Origin: Deroplatys truncata
Lineage: Eukaryota; Arthropoda; Insecta; Mantodea; Mantidae
NCBI GenBank assembly: GCA_030765065.1
Contig: CM060985.1
Span: forward strand, 176,020,096-176,084,095
Reading direction: 5' to 3'
Length of the DNA: 64,000 bases
Every line of letters begins with the position of its first letter. Within the stretch, counting starts at the first letter, position 1. The notes beneath the pieces were generated by a model. The model worked only from the letters and a program-made list of their open reading frames with translations. It was not told where the DNA came from and did no database searches. A program made the translations under genes and the position numbers. Shown one piece after another: positions 1 to 10,492 of the stretch.

Positions 1-64
1 TGAAAAATAATGTTCTGTTGTTTTTTAAAACATTATTGTTACTTACTTTAGAAACACGCCTTGT
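1..64 (+). mobile_element. Right end of a mariner-like element
   Basis: The window opens inside the right end of a mariner-type transposon. The last bases form an inverted-repeat end (reverse complement begins ACAAGGCGTGTTTCTAAAG). The stretch aligns with the right arm of the copy at 55030-55553, where ...TTTTTTAAAAATTAT...CTTACTTT is visible. A TA follows at 65-66, as expected of a mariner target site. The rest lies upstream of the window. Confidence 0.6.
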
Positions 65-395
65 TATGTTCATTTTGGGCCACTGCAGCCAGAAAAGTCT
101 GCGATACATTAGTACTTTTTTCGCTTTTGGATGGTTTCAGGTTTATTTGTCCTAGTTTTAGTGTTTTATTAAGTCGTGACGATTTTTTTTGAAAGTTCAT
201 ATTGTTACACATCACCTTCCCGTATCGATTGGATGATAGTCCAAACTATGTCGTGCTCACTTGGGCGTGAGGTCGGCAGTCGGATTGGCAAGCCCCGCTC
301 TTCGTGAGCTGTGGTAGCGCAGGATTTATTTGTTTATTCACTTCCTTACGAATACAATTTACTATAGTCAACAATGATTAAAAAACAATCTAAAA
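65..395. other. Unassigned intergenic DNA
   Basis: No open frame or recognised repeat. A GC-richer patch near 240-330 is not clearly tRNA-like. Confidence 0.5.
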
Positions 396-528
396 ATTGG
401 GATGGGGGATTTTTCTTCAAAACCTTCCTGTCGTATCTTTGGAAGGTATTGAACTTAAATACCAAGTTTAGTGTTATCCGAGTTTTCGTTTTTGAGTTAT
501 GCTGTTCACAAACACACACATTTTTCCA
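396..528 (-). repeat. TRR repeat fragment, minus orientation
   Basis: Matches the middle of the TRR family, from the 'gggatgggggatttt' segment to the microsatellite block, and is truncated at both ends. The next TRR copy starts immediately after it in the opposite orientation. The 89-residue frame starting at 374 is only the repeat read through. Confidence 0.7.
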
Positions 529-677
529 AAAATGGTTTTTTACTTTGTTCTACCACGTACAAGTAGACAGAGAAGGTTTTGCATTTCACCCAAAAATTCT
601 ATACAGAGATTTTACCGGAAATACATATTTTGACACTCCCTAAATAAAAAAAACATTTTTAGAAAATGGTCGATATA

Positions 678-1911
678 CACCAGGTGATCAAAAGTATCAG
701 GACACCTGGCTGAAAATGACGTACAAGTTCGTGGCGCCCTCCATCGGTAATGCTTGAAGTCAATATGGTGTTGACCCATCCTTGCGTTCACTCTCGCAGG
801 CATACTTTCAATCAGGTGCTGAAAGGTTTCTTGGGGGATGGCAGCCCATTCTTCACGGAGTGCGGAACTGAGGAGATGTATCGATGTAGGTCGGTGAGGC
901 CTGGTAGGAAGTCGGCGTTCCAAAACATCCCAAAGGTATTCCATAAGATTCAAGTCAGGACTCTGTGCACACCAGTGCATTACAGGGATGTTATTGTCGT
1001 GTAACCACTCCGTCACAGCCCGTGCAGTATTAACAGGTGCTCGATCGTGTTGAAAGATGCAATCGCCATCCCCGAATTGCTCTTCAACAGTGGGAAGCAA
1101 GAAGGTACTTAAAATATCAATGTAGGTCTGTGGTGTGATCGTGCCACGCAAAACAAGGGGTGCAAGCCCTCTCCAGGAAAAACACGACCACACCATAACA
1201 CAGCAACCTCCGAATTTCACTGTTGGCACTATACACACTGGCGGATGACATTCACCGGGCATTCGCCATACCCACACCCTGCCATTGGATCGCCACATTG
1301 TGTACCGTGATTCGTCACTGCACAAAACGTTTTGCCACTGTTCAATCGTTAATGTTGACGCTCTTTACACCAGGCGAGGCGTCGTTTGGCATTTTCATGC
1401 GTGATGTGTGGCTTATGAGTAGCCGCTCGTCGACCATGGAATCCAAGGTTTCTCACCTCACGCCTAACTGTCATAGTACTTGGAGTGGATCCTGATGCAG
1501 TTTGGAATTCCTGTGTGATGGTCTGGATAGATGTCTGCCTATTACTCCTTTACGACCCTCTTCAAATGTCGGCGGTCTCTGTCAGTCAACAGACGAGGTC
1601 GGCCTGTACGCTTTTGTGCTGTACATGTCCCTTCACGTTACCACTTCACTATTACATCAGAAACAGTGGACCTAGGGATGTTTAGGAGTGTGGAAATCTC
1701 GCGTACAGACTTCTGACACAAGTGACACCCAATCACCTGAGCACGTTCGAAGTCCTTGGGTTCCACGAAGCGTCCCATTCTGCTGTTTCACGATGTATAA
1801 TGACTACTGGGGTCTCGGATAATGAGTACCAGGCAGTTGATGTCAGCACAATGCACCTAAGATGAAAAACGTATGTTTGTGGGGTGTCTGGATACTTTTA
1901 ATCACATAGTG
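678..1911 (-). mobile_element. Tc1-like DNA transposon, complete but decayed
   Basis: A 1234-bp element with inverted ends: the left end begins CACCAGGTGATCAAAAGTAT and the reverse of the right end begins CACTATGTGATTAAAAGTAT. Target duplication TA lies at 676-677 and 1912-1913. It is the same family as the copy at 31029-32248, in the opposite orientation, and it inserted into an A2 TRR copy. Its transposase is broken, so it could move only with help from another copy. Confidence 0.9.
760..1778 (-). pseudogene. Tc1-family DD34E transposase pseudogene
   Basis: Codes on the minus strand for a cut-and-paste transposase of about 343 residues, by comparison with the copy at 31150-32181. The start is ATG at 1776-1778 (MGRFVEPKD...). 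The N-terminal helix-turn-helix half contains an in-frame TAA after ...VIVKW and a one-base insertion near 1540. From about 1325 down the frame is open and shows CSDESRY (first catalytic Asp), QHDRAPV (second Asp) and, 34 residues on, the catalytic Glu in LNLMEYLW. A short deletion near the end shifts the frame past the normal stop, so the open frame runs on into TRR sequence to 612. The catalytic triad is present but the gene is dead. Confidence 0.88.
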
Positions 1912-2651
1912 TATATGTTTGAATGTGTGTATGTGCGTGTGCGTCCGTGAACAGAATAACTCAAAATGAAAAGTTGCATAACTACCAAACTTGGTATTTA
2001 TATTCAGTACCTTCCAAAGATGCAACACGAAGATTTCAAAAAGATCTCCCACCCCAAACTACCCTTTATACGAAGGATTTTTTGAAATTTTTGTTTTTAT
2101 AAAAATGTCTAACGATTTTTATTAAAATTCCATATACTAAAGATATTTTCTTGACAAATAAAATGTATATCTTGAATTTTTTGCAAATAGCCTGTGAAGT
2201 CCTCTTTATGCGCAATGAATTTGGTATAATATTGTATAACTTGTAAATGTTAAACCATAGACGAAAACGTACTACACAAAACTGTAGATCTCTTTAAAGC
2301 ACACAGTTTATTTCAAATAATTTTTTGTGTAATAGACCATTTCTGAGATATCCGTTATTAAAGGATCGAATTCTTTATTTCTTGGCCATTCTCTTAAACT
2401 GTCAACATTCAGCTGTTTCTCGCGATGTCATGGAAACAGTATGGAATTTTAAGGCCAGCATATAGCGTTCAGTTGTTAAACATTTGACTATCGCTGTTCT
2501 CTTTGTATCTATAACGAAATGTGTGATGTAGCTGTTTCTGCAAAGGTTTATTTGAATTAAATGATAGCAGGATAAGCTTTAGTAAGAATAGTTGATATAC
2601 CCAATATTAAAGATCACTATAGATCTTTTGTAAATGTATCACACCAGATAC

Positions 2652-2760
2652 TTTTGAATTCAAGGGGCCTCAAAACTGGTATTTATTGTGAAATCTGTGT
2701 ATCGAAATTTTGCAGTACATTTTCTACCTTCTATGTATGTGGTAGTGAAGGAAATATTGT
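2652..2760 (-). repeat. TRR terminal fragment
   Basis: Only the last ~110 bp of a TRR copy in minus orientation, from 'gaattcaaggggcctcaaaa' to a degraded terminal hairpin (ctatgtatgtggtag). Confidence 0.6.
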
Positions 2761-3355
2761 GGACGGTTGGTATAAAAATACCTAGTGATTATTTCGGATA
2801 ACCAAGACACATTACAAAAGGGTAAGTACGTACTAAATCAAATAGGAAAAGAAATACAATATAGCAGTCGCCGCGAGCAAAGCCAAACTGATAGCTTTCA
2901 GATGTAATATTCCGGTAAACACTAAAGCAATCATTGAAGAACAAATTATAGAAGAGGCAAAATATTTTAATTATGTGGTTGCAAAATAACAAATCACAGA
3001 GAGGTAATTGTCCAAAATAAAATAGAACGATTTAACCTGATATGTGGCACAATAAAAAGCAAGCTAAAAATGAAACAAGGATAGACAATTATTAAATTTT
3101 ATAAAACAATGAACGCACACATATATTTAAATGGCAGGGAAAGCTAGACTTTAAAGGAAAGAGAGATGCACCGCCCTCCCACCCCACCTTAAAGAAGGGG
3201 AATTATTCACCCGAAAGCCGTTACCAAAACACGGAAAATATAGTTTAGGAAGTATATTTCCGTCTCATGATAAATGCCTAGGAAACAAACATAAATACCA
3301 TGATAGGATTTACAACGTTAGTCTTGGGGCTTCTTGCTGAACATATATAGTCTTC
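2761..3355. other. Unassigned AT-rich DNA
   Basis: Nothing recognised. The 67-residue minus-strand frame at 2789-2992 has no similarity I can name and looks like chance. Confidence 0.4.
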
Positions 3356-3689
3356 TTGTCGGCCTTTGCCCATGCAAAAGGTAATCTGGGGTGGGGAGAT
3401 TTTCTTGAAAACCTTCGTGTCGCATCCTTGGAAGATGCTGAACCTAAATACCAAGTTTGGTGTTTATCCGACTGTTCGTTTCTGAGTTATGCTGTTCACA
3501 GACAGACACACACGCAGACAGACACACAGACAGACACACAGACACACAGATACACACACGAACATGTTTCCAAAATTCTTTTTTTGGATTCAGGGGGTCT
3601 CAAAACATGTATTTCCGGTGAAATCTCGGTATCGAATTTTTGGCTTAAATACAATACTTCCCCTACTTACTATACGTAGTAGAGAAAGT
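3356..3689 (-). repeat. TRR repeat, 5'-truncated, minus orientation
   Basis: Holds the terminal third of an A1 copy with an expanded (ACAGACAC)n microsatellite at 3500-3560. It ends ...GTAGTAGAGAAAGT at 3689 and is joined by a run of five A directly to the start of the next copy in the same orientation. Confidence 0.8.
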
Positions 3690-3694
3690 AAAAA

Positions 3695-4595
3695 TCTGAT
3701 GTGTTACACTCACATGACTTTCTGTACTCTTGTACAAACTATTTTTACAAACGCTTATTCTCCATCTACTTCATGTTAATCGAGATAAACATTTGCAGAC
3801 TCTATCTTATTGCTAAGTTTCTTGTAGATGTAAGGGGAAAATATATTTACAAGGGCAATATAGAAAAACAGTAGCCTTTAAGCACATACATATCTCTTAA
3901 TAGCTGGTTGCTAGGTGCAGCACCATTCTCTTTCCCACAGATTAATACTCTTTGCATATACAAGACAAAAAAAATGAAATATGAATTCCCATTTTACAAA
4001 ATAAGTATTGAAAAATTTAAGGGAATAACAAGCATTATCTGGAAAATGGTTCACTTAACAAAAACAATATATATGATATAAATTGTGTATTTTAACGCGA
4101 TCTACATTCTTTGTGTAGTAAAACTTTGTCTATCTCTTATGGTTTACCAGTTATGCAAAAGTCGTTCACAACGAAGAATACTTTTGGAGACATTCCCAGG
4201 AAATTCAAGATATACATTTCATTTGTGATGAACATATCTTAAACATATGATATTTTAATCAAAATCGTTAGAGCCATTTTTGAGAAAATTAAACTTTTCG
4301 AAAAACGTTCCAAGTAAAGGGTAGTCTGGGGTGGGGGATTTTCTTGAAAACCTTCGTGTCGCATCTCTGGAAGATACTGAACCTAAATACGAATTTTGGT
4401 GTTTATCCGACTGTTCGTTTCTGAGTTATGCTGTTCACAGACACACACAGACAGACACAAACACGGACATGTTTCCAAAAGTGCTTTTTTTGGATCCAGG
4501 GGATCTCAAAACATGTATTTCCAGTGAAATCTCGGTATCTAATTTTTGAATGGAATACAATACTTCCCCTACTTACTATACGTAGTAGAGAAAGT
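3695..4595 (-). repeat. TRR A1 repeat, full length
   Basis: A 901-bp complete copy from TCTGATGTGTTACACTCAC to GTAGTAGAGAAAGT, flanked by A5 (3690-3694) and A6 (4596-4601). It belongs to the A1b variant, which has the 'gctggttgctaggtgcagca' segment near 3900-3925. It sits head-to-tail with the previous copy. Confidence 0.85.
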
Positions 4596-4714
4596 AAAAA
4601 AGTGAAAAAAGTGACAGTGAAAGATAGGTAGTGCAAATAATATATATATAAAAAGAGGTTATGATTCTTTCTTTCAGGAGACTTTCAGGAAATTTTTAAT
4701 TACTTAAAAAGAAC

Positions 4715-5075
4715 AAGGCGGCGCCGTGGTCGAGTGGCTAGACCGCTCGCCTACCACCGAGGCGGCCCGGGTTCAATCCCAGGGACCTGCATGTGGGATT
4801 TGTGGCGGACGAAGCGGAGTCTGGGCGTGTTTTCTCCGGGTTCTCCGGTTTCCCCCGCCATTCATTCCACCAACTGCTCCATCATCACCTTTCCTTTCAT
4901 CCATTTCACCAACATTTCGTTTCATCTACTTCCTTCATCCCATACCAGGCATCGGGCTGATCACCCATCCTGGATGCTCTGTCTGATCGATGAGTGTCTG
5001 CTCCTCGACGGGCCTCTGACCCCAGGCACCCGCTTGTAAGTCCTACATAAGAGGAGGGTGAACAGATAATGAATG
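4715..5075 (+). repeat. tRNA-derived SINE (SINE-1 family)
   Basis: The head has a polymerase III A box-like motif (GTGGTCGAGTGGCTAGACCG) and a B box (GGGTTCAATCCC) with tRNA-like spacing. The body (gggttctccggtttccccc; ccaggcatcgggctgatc; gctcctcgacgggcctctgac) ends in a short ATGA/ATAA-rich tail at 5065-5085. The same body recurs at 28935-29275 and partly at 52060-52240. Frames at 4726-5039 run through it and are not genes. Confidence 0.75.
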
Positions 5076-5881
5076 AATGAATAAAAAGAGCAAAACAAAA
5101 AGAATAATTTTTAAATATTTCTAAAAGGTGGCAATTTGAGGCAGTATTTTTAATACTTCAATAATTTCAATTAAATCATATAATATGTAAATTCAATAAC
5201 AGCCCGCCTGAAGCAATATGTATGTAATAATTTTTTAAAAGTGTATGTAACAGTCATTGCATATGCTTATATTACTGTAAACATGTTTAATAATGTTATG
5301 TGAATGCATTACGTAATTTAATATTGTAAGAGCTGCGAGAATAATAAGTTTAAAATTGTTAACAATGAGGTAACCTTGAGGCAATAATAAGTTTGAGAGT
5401 TTAAATATTACTAGTCATGATTAGGGCAGCAATAATATTAATTTTGTGACAGTTTAAAATTAGCCAATCAACAGCCAGAAAAAGCTTTAATAAGATACAG
5501 GTATTCTATTGGACTAGGATTAGCCAATCAGAGACTTGAAATACAGAAGTTTACGGGTTTGGACGGTTGAAATATATTTAGTTGCTTGCCGACCTTGGTA
5601 GTAACCGGATGGAAAATGTGTTCTCTAAAGAAATATTACGTATTCGTGTGAAACGAAAATTAAGTATACGCGTTAACAAAGTGCAAGTATTAAATTAAAG
5701 AACCTCACAGCTCCTAATATTAGTGTAGTACCATCTAATTTGTTTCATGGATTAATAAAAATAAGTGAATTTAAACTTAAAATCTGTGTAAGCCTTCATT
5801 ATTGTCGCACCACACCCTGACTAAGATAAACGTGTCTCTAAAACAATACTGACGCAGCCAAGGCAAACATAAACATAAATA

Positions 5882-6762
5882 CAATGGCTGAACAACAAAG
5901 ACTGAGACTGATTTTTTCCTGTAGCCTCCGTGATAGTTTCGTATCTGTAACATAAATATTTGAAACGAGCGAGTTTTTATGTATAATGTTGGTAGGCGGC
6001 AGCACTCTTGTATTGGTAGGTTGGTAGTAATGCTCTATTTTGTAGACCCTACGTGCATTTCGCATACCAGACAATGGAGGTGATGCATTTTTTAAATCGA
6101 TTATCACCGGTGATGAGTCATGGCTGCATCATTATGATCCTGAAGAAAAACAAGCCAGCACAGTATGGAAATCGCCAGGTTCTCCAACACCAAAAAAGGC
6201 AAAAGTTGTTCCATCTGCAGGGAAAGTGATGGTGATCACATTTTTTGACTGTAATGGTTTGATTTACCAGCATGCAGTTCCCCCTCACACTACTGTTACA
6301 GCAGCATACTACACGTCAGTATTGGCTACACTGAGGAAGCACATTGCAAAGAAACGACCAGAGCTTTCTCGGACTGGGTGGCGACTTCATCATGACAATG
6401 CACGGCCTCACGTCGCAAATCAAGTCATGCAGTTTCTGGCTCGATTCAACGTTACTTGTGTACCACATCCACCTTATAGCCCCGATCTTGCACCCTGTGA
6501 CTTTTTTTTTATTCCCATCACTAAAGGCAAAGATTAGGGGTATTCGATTTGAAAACTCTGAAGCAGTGCTCAAGAAAAGGGAGGCGATTCTCAAGGACCT
6601 GACAAAGAATGGTATGCAGCACGTGTTCAAGGACTGGCAGAGACGTTATAAAAAGTGCATTGAAGTAGGAGGGGACTGCTTTGAAAAAGATCATGTAAAC
6701 ATTTAATTGGAGTAAAACATCTGTGAAAAAAATCAGTCTCAGTGTTTATTGATCAGCCCCCG
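5882..6762 (+). mobile_element. Mariner element, internally deleted
   Basis: Inverted ends match over about 30 bp (GGCTGAACAACAAAGACTGA on the left; GGCTGATCAATAAACACTGA as the reverse of the right), with TA at 5880-5881 and 6763-6764. At 881 bp it lacks roughly 400 bp of a usual mariner, mostly the DNA-binding half. It inserted into LTR copy 1, so it is younger than that insertion. Confidence 0.85.
6099..6706 (+). pseudogene. Mariner DD34D transposase fragment
   Basis: The catalytic half of a mariner transposase. GDESWLHHYDPE near 6110 holds the first Asp. HHDNARPHVA near 6390 holds the second. SPDLAPCDFF supplies the third Asp after 34 residues. A T-run at 6502-6510 causes a frameshift. 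The C-terminus (...KCIEVGGDCFEKDHVNI, stop at 6704-6706) continues in the next frame. The helix-turn-helix N-terminus is missing. It cannot make active enzyme. Confidence 0.88.
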
Positions 6763-7127
6763 TAGTTAAAGAAGCAGTTTAATAGAAAAGTAAATATATT
6801 TTTTAAAAACTTGGAGCTAACAACAAAAATACATCTTAAAATCAGCTTTACATACGTAGCAGCATATTACGTAACAAACAATCCTCTTCAAATTGACGTC
6901 CATAAGTGGAGCTAACATCAAAACAGAAACTTCTACAACAATATATCTACTTCAAGTTGGCTCCCATACGTGGGGCACATCCTACTTCAACGTACAAGAA
7001 CACAGCACGGTAAGCCGAGCAAAGCGGCCCGAACGCCAGAGCGAGGGTGGCGCTCTCCCCACACACGAACAAAAGATAGGCAAGAGCAGCACAACTGACA
7101 CCCGGCGGAGGACCCGCAAATTAACAA

Positions 7128-8757
7128 TAAAAATCTGATGTAATACATTCCTCTACCCTCTCTACCTATCTCTACCCTCTGTCGTTTATTAGTAGTTATA
7201 AAATTGAAGAAATAACTACATTACGCATTTCGTTATAGATACAAAGGGAACAGCGACAGTCAAATGTTTAACAACTGGACGCTATATACTGGCCTTAAAA
7301 TTCCATACTGTTTCCATAACATCGCGAGAAACAACTGAATGTTCAAAGGACTTAAGGAGAATGACCAATAAATGTAAAATTGAAGCTTTTAATAACGGAT
7401 ATCTCAAAAATAGCATATGGCACAAACAACTTATTTGAAATAAACTGTGTGTTTGAAAGAGATCTAAATTTTTTACTTTCTCTACTACGTATAGTAAGTA
7501 GGGGAAGTATTGTATTCCACCCAAAAATTCGAAACCGAGATTTCACCGGAAATATATGTTTTGAGACCTCCTGAATCCAAAAAAAAAGCATTTTTGGAAA
7601 CATGCCCCTGTGTGTGTCTGTGTGTCTATGTGTGTGTCCGTGTGTCTGTGAAGAGCATAACTCAGAAACGAAAGGTCGGATGAACACCAAACGTGGTATT
7701 TAGGTTCAGTATCTTCCAGGGATACGACACAAGTGTTTTCAAGAAAACTCCCCCATCCCAGATTACCCTTTACATGGAATATTTTTCGAAAATTTTAATT
7801 TTCTCAAAAATGGCTCTAACTATTTTGATTAGAATATCATATGTTTAAGACATTTTCATCACAAATGAAATGTATACCTTGAATTTTCTGGGAATGTCTC
7901 CAAAAGTATTCTTCATTGTGAACGACTTTTGCATAACTGGTAAACCATAAGAGATAGACAAAATTTTACTACACAAAAATGTAGATCGCGTTAAAATAAA
8001 CAATTTATGTCATATACATTTTTTTTGAGTGAACCATTTTCGAGATATTGCTTGTTATTGCCTTAAATTTTCCAATACTTTTTCTCAAGTGGGAATTCGT
8101 TATTCATTTTTTATATCCTGGACATACAAAGAGAATGGAATGCCACATAGCAACCAGCTCTTAAAATATTTGACTATCGCTTAAAGCCTACCAATTCCCC
8201 TTGCATCTACAAGAAAATTAGCAATAAGATTATGATCTCGATTAACATGAAGCATATGGAGAATATGGTTTGTAAAAATAGTTTGTACAAGAGTAGAGAA
8301 AGTCATGTGAGTGTAACATCAGATTTTTTGTGTAGTACGTTTAGTCTTAGCTTAACGTTTACCAGTTATATAAGATGATACAAAGTTCCTTTCGAATGAA
8401 GATTACTTCATAGATTATTTCCTGAGCATTTGAGATATACATTTTATTTGTCATGTAAATGTATTTAATATACGATATCAAAATGGTTTGAACTATTTTT
8501 TTTAAAAAATCAAAAGTTTAGAAAAATGTTCCAAAAATGGGTAAGTTTGTTATGGGTTTGAAAATCTTCGTCTAGTATCTTTGGAAGATACTAAATTTAA
8601 ATACCAAGTTTAGTATTTATCCGACATTTCGTTTTTGAGTTATGCTGTTCACAAACATAGACATACATACACATGTATTTAAGGTGAAATCTCAATATGG
8701 ATTTTTTGGGTGGAATGCAATATCTTCTCTATTTACTAGATACTGCTAGAGGGATTA
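7128..8757 (-). repeat. TRR A2 repeat split by an A1 insertion
   Basis: The A2 copy runs from 'aaaatctgatgtaatac' at 7131, through the block near 7220-7330 (atttcgttatagatacaaag; ccatactgtttccataac), to 'agagatctaaa' at 7468. It resumes at 8330 (tgtagtacgtttagtctta) and ends near 8757. The A1 copy at 7475-8323 sits in the T-run between. Confidence 0.85.
7475..8323 (+). repeat. TRR A1 repeat, full length; reference copy of the family
   Basis: An 849-bp copy flanked by T6 at 7469-7474 and T6 at 8324-8329, inserted inside an A2 copy. Layout in order: terminal ACTTTCTCTACTACGTATAG, which can fold (TACTA-CGTA-TAGTA); a conserved segment to about 7600; a (TGTGTC)n microsatellite; 'ataactcagaaacga'; a long AT-rich body; then 'tagagaaagt', the inverse of the start, some 20 bp before the end; a small hairpin (ATGTG...) and CATCAGA. 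No protein of its own is convincing. The subterminal inverted repeat, terminal hairpin, core microsatellite and T-rich target recall DINE/HINE Helentron derivatives. Confidence 0.8.
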
Positions 8758-8957
8758 AAAATGAAAGAATAAAGCGGAATTTACACATACACAATACAAA
8801 TAAAAGAACTGTTAGTTTTAGAAAGAAATGGGTAGAACACGTACAGCGCATGCCAGAAGGAAGCTACCCAAGAACAGCTCTGAGGTATAAATGCACCGAC
8901 AATCGCAGGCCAAAAACACCAATGCTTTTGTACGCGATCACATTGTAATTCTTACTA
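8758..8957 (+). pseudogene. RTE-like retrotransposon C-terminal relic, part 1
   Basis: Translates as NKRTVSFRKKWVEHVQRMPE followed by SYPRTAL. This is the W-x-x-H-x-x-R-M-P signature found downstream of the reverse transcriptase in many RTE-type and related insect LINE proteins. The usual following GRPrkRW motif is not here. It occurs beyond the LINE at 8960-10293, at 10332-10355. I infer that the relic was split by that LINE, although no target duplication is clear. Confidence 0.5.
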
Positions 8958-8959
8958 AA

Positions 8960-10293
8960 ACGATAAAAGGTTAGCAGTCTGGTTTATACGCTCTTCGACG
9001 ATATTGTACGCAATGGTGTATGGAGGTAAATATACTTAAAACTAAAACACTCGCCTTTAAAAATGTGTACGGACAACATGAAACGTGGACATACGGGGAG
9101 GAAGAAATTCAAAATGTTAAACATTGCGATTACCTAGGAGTAAGGTTTGATATGGGTGGAAAATGGAATAAAACATGGAGTTTATAAAACACAAAGGGAC
9201 TGGACAACTTTCTGAAGTATTAAGGATATTGACCCGGGTACCAGATATACCAGTAAAAACATTACAGACCATGTATAAAGCAATGGTTAGGTCCTCATTA
9301 CTATACGGCAGTGAAGTGTGGGGATGGGAGAGAGTGGGTAATATAAATAAAGTACAATGTAATTTCTGGAAGCGCATTCTAGGTTTGGGGAGGAGTACTT
9401 CAAACTACGGAGTTCTTCGTGAGGTAGGATGCTGGGAAGATGCTGTATTTGCTAAACTAAATGTAGTTAGGTACTGGATGCGAATAATTAAAGGTGATCA
9501 AACAACTCTGAGGACAAAATGTTATCGTCATCAAATGAACAACATGGTGGATGGCGGGGTTACAACGGGAATTATCAAAAATTGGCTTAAACGATATCTG
9601 GCAAAGGGGTAATGAAAATACACACAGTACCGTGAAAGAAGTCAAAAGACTACTATGTGATATAAACAGGTAGAGAATAGAATCTGAATGTAGACAAAGA
9701 TCAACACTGGAGCTACAGAGTGAAATAAAAACTAGGTGGGTATTGAGTATAAAACAGAGGACGGGAATAGCACGGCTTAGGTTGGGAGGGTGGAAAGCTC
9801 GCAAGATTGTTGATGACGATGGCAGGAGGACTTGCCCATTATGAGGGAAACAAGAAGACTGGACGCATATTTTGGCAGCATGCGTACAGACGGAGGTTAT
9901 TAGGAAAAAAATATTACTGGAAGTATTTTTGGCTTCCAACAGACGGAGGACAGCATGCTGGGACTTGATTCTAAACAGTCAAAACTTACCAAGCTTGGGC
10001 ACATACTTAATGGAAGTACGTGCACTAAGATATAAGGTGCTTTGTAAATTTGCTTTAAATATATGTGCTGCTTGAGCACTTGTGTACTTGAGTGTGTGTG
10101 TTTGTGTGTGTGATTCAGAGTGTTTTTCAATTTTATATGTATTATATTGTGTGATGATAAACATAGTTGTTTCTGGTCAATTCTGCAAGTCACGTTTATA
10201 GACCAGGTATTTTCCTAGAGAGCATGTACGGTCTTATGACCTATGTGACTGTGTTATGTAATAAATGTAATACTAATTACTTAATAAATACCA
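8960..10293 (+). mobile_element. Non-LTR retrotransposon, 5'-truncated 3' end
   Basis: Contains the end of ORF2 and a 3' UTR with a TG microsatellite (10092-10112), ending ...TTAATAAATACCAC. The same 3' half occurs inverted at 50785-51535, where the tail continues as (ACCACT)n. 5' truncation is normal for target-primed reverse transcription. No full-length copy is in the window. Confidence 0.8.
8985..10075 (+). pseudogene. LINE ORF2 C-terminus (reverse transcriptase end and zinc knuckle)
   Basis: The first part reads NILKTKTLAFKN...HCDYLGVRFDMGGKW, the end of an RT palm/thumb region. It stops at TAA near 9186. The frame changes to that starting at 9175, which carries MYKAMVRSSLLYGSEVWGWE, typical of LINE RT thumb regions, up to a stop at 9610. 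A third segment (RLRLGGWKARKIVDDDG...) leads to a C-x2-C-x8-H-x4-C knuckle. Here it reads CPL-stop-GKQEDWTHILAAC, the second Cys having become TGA; the copy at 50785-51535 instead has a stop at the Leu and keeps that Cys. C-terminal residues end at ALNICAA. Clearly inactive. Confidence 0.8.
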
Positions 10294-10302
10294 CAGCCAC
10301 CA

Positions 10303-10380
10303 TGAACCGAGAGGTTGAAGGAACATAGGAAGACCTACGAAGAGATGGGCGGACCAATTTGGTGACACAACAGGCGTATA
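10303..10380 (+). pseudogene. RTE-like retrotransposon C-terminal relic, part 2
   Basis: Reads GRPTKRWADQFGDTTG then a stop near 10372. The GRPxKRW motif normally follows the RMP segment seen at 8825-8880. The two pieces flank the LINE insertion. Confidence 0.5.
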
Positions 10381-10492
10381 TATCTAATGCATGCAGCTAA
10401 GGAAACAGTTTATCTCGATTAACAAAACGTTAATAGAAGAACGAAACTTTATAGGAAGAGTTCTTAAAAGAGCAAGTAGAGCAGGTCATTTT

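Larger units (their letters stand above)
529..2650 (+). repeat. TRR repeat, A2 subfamily, split by a Tc1 element
   Basis: A diverged A2 copy begins at the 'tactttgttctaccacg' start near 535 and continues to 677. It is interrupted by the Tc1-like element at 678-1911 and resumes at 1914 in the TG-rich microsatellite. Its 3' half carries the A2-specific block around 2410-2530 (gcgatgtcatggaaacag, then ataacgaaatgtgtgatg). The last part near 2600-2650 is degraded. Removing the Tc1 and one TA rejoins the repeat. Confidence 0.75.
5137..7118 (+). mobile_element. Solo LTR-like element, copy 1, carrying a mariner
   Basis: Starts TGAGGCAGTATTT and ends ...GGACCCGCA, flanked by the 4-bp duplication AATT (5133-5136 and 7119-7122). 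About 1.1 kb remains once the 881-bp mariner at 5882-6762 is removed. Two CCAAT motifs lie at about 5461-5540 (agccaatcaacag, agccaatcagaga). TG...CA ends plus a 4-bp duplication are what a solo LTR shows, but no internal gag-pol region is present. The GC-rich last ~150 bp differs from the other copies. Confidence 0.7.

Noticed and set aside
374..643. 89-residue open frame
   Set aside because: It spans the junction of two oppositely oriented TRR copies. It has no domain and a chance start.
3489..3560. CRISPR-like short repeats
   Set aside because: This is a simple (ACAGACAC)n microsatellite without spacers, in eukaryotic repeat DNA.
4734..4805. Functional tRNA gene
   Set aside because: A and B box motifs are present, but no acceptor stem closes. 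The same head is joined to a recurring non-tRNA body, so it is a SINE.
9457..9939. 160-residue minus-strand frame
   Set aside because: Antisense of the LINE ORF2 C-terminus, whose plus-strand translation matches a known family.
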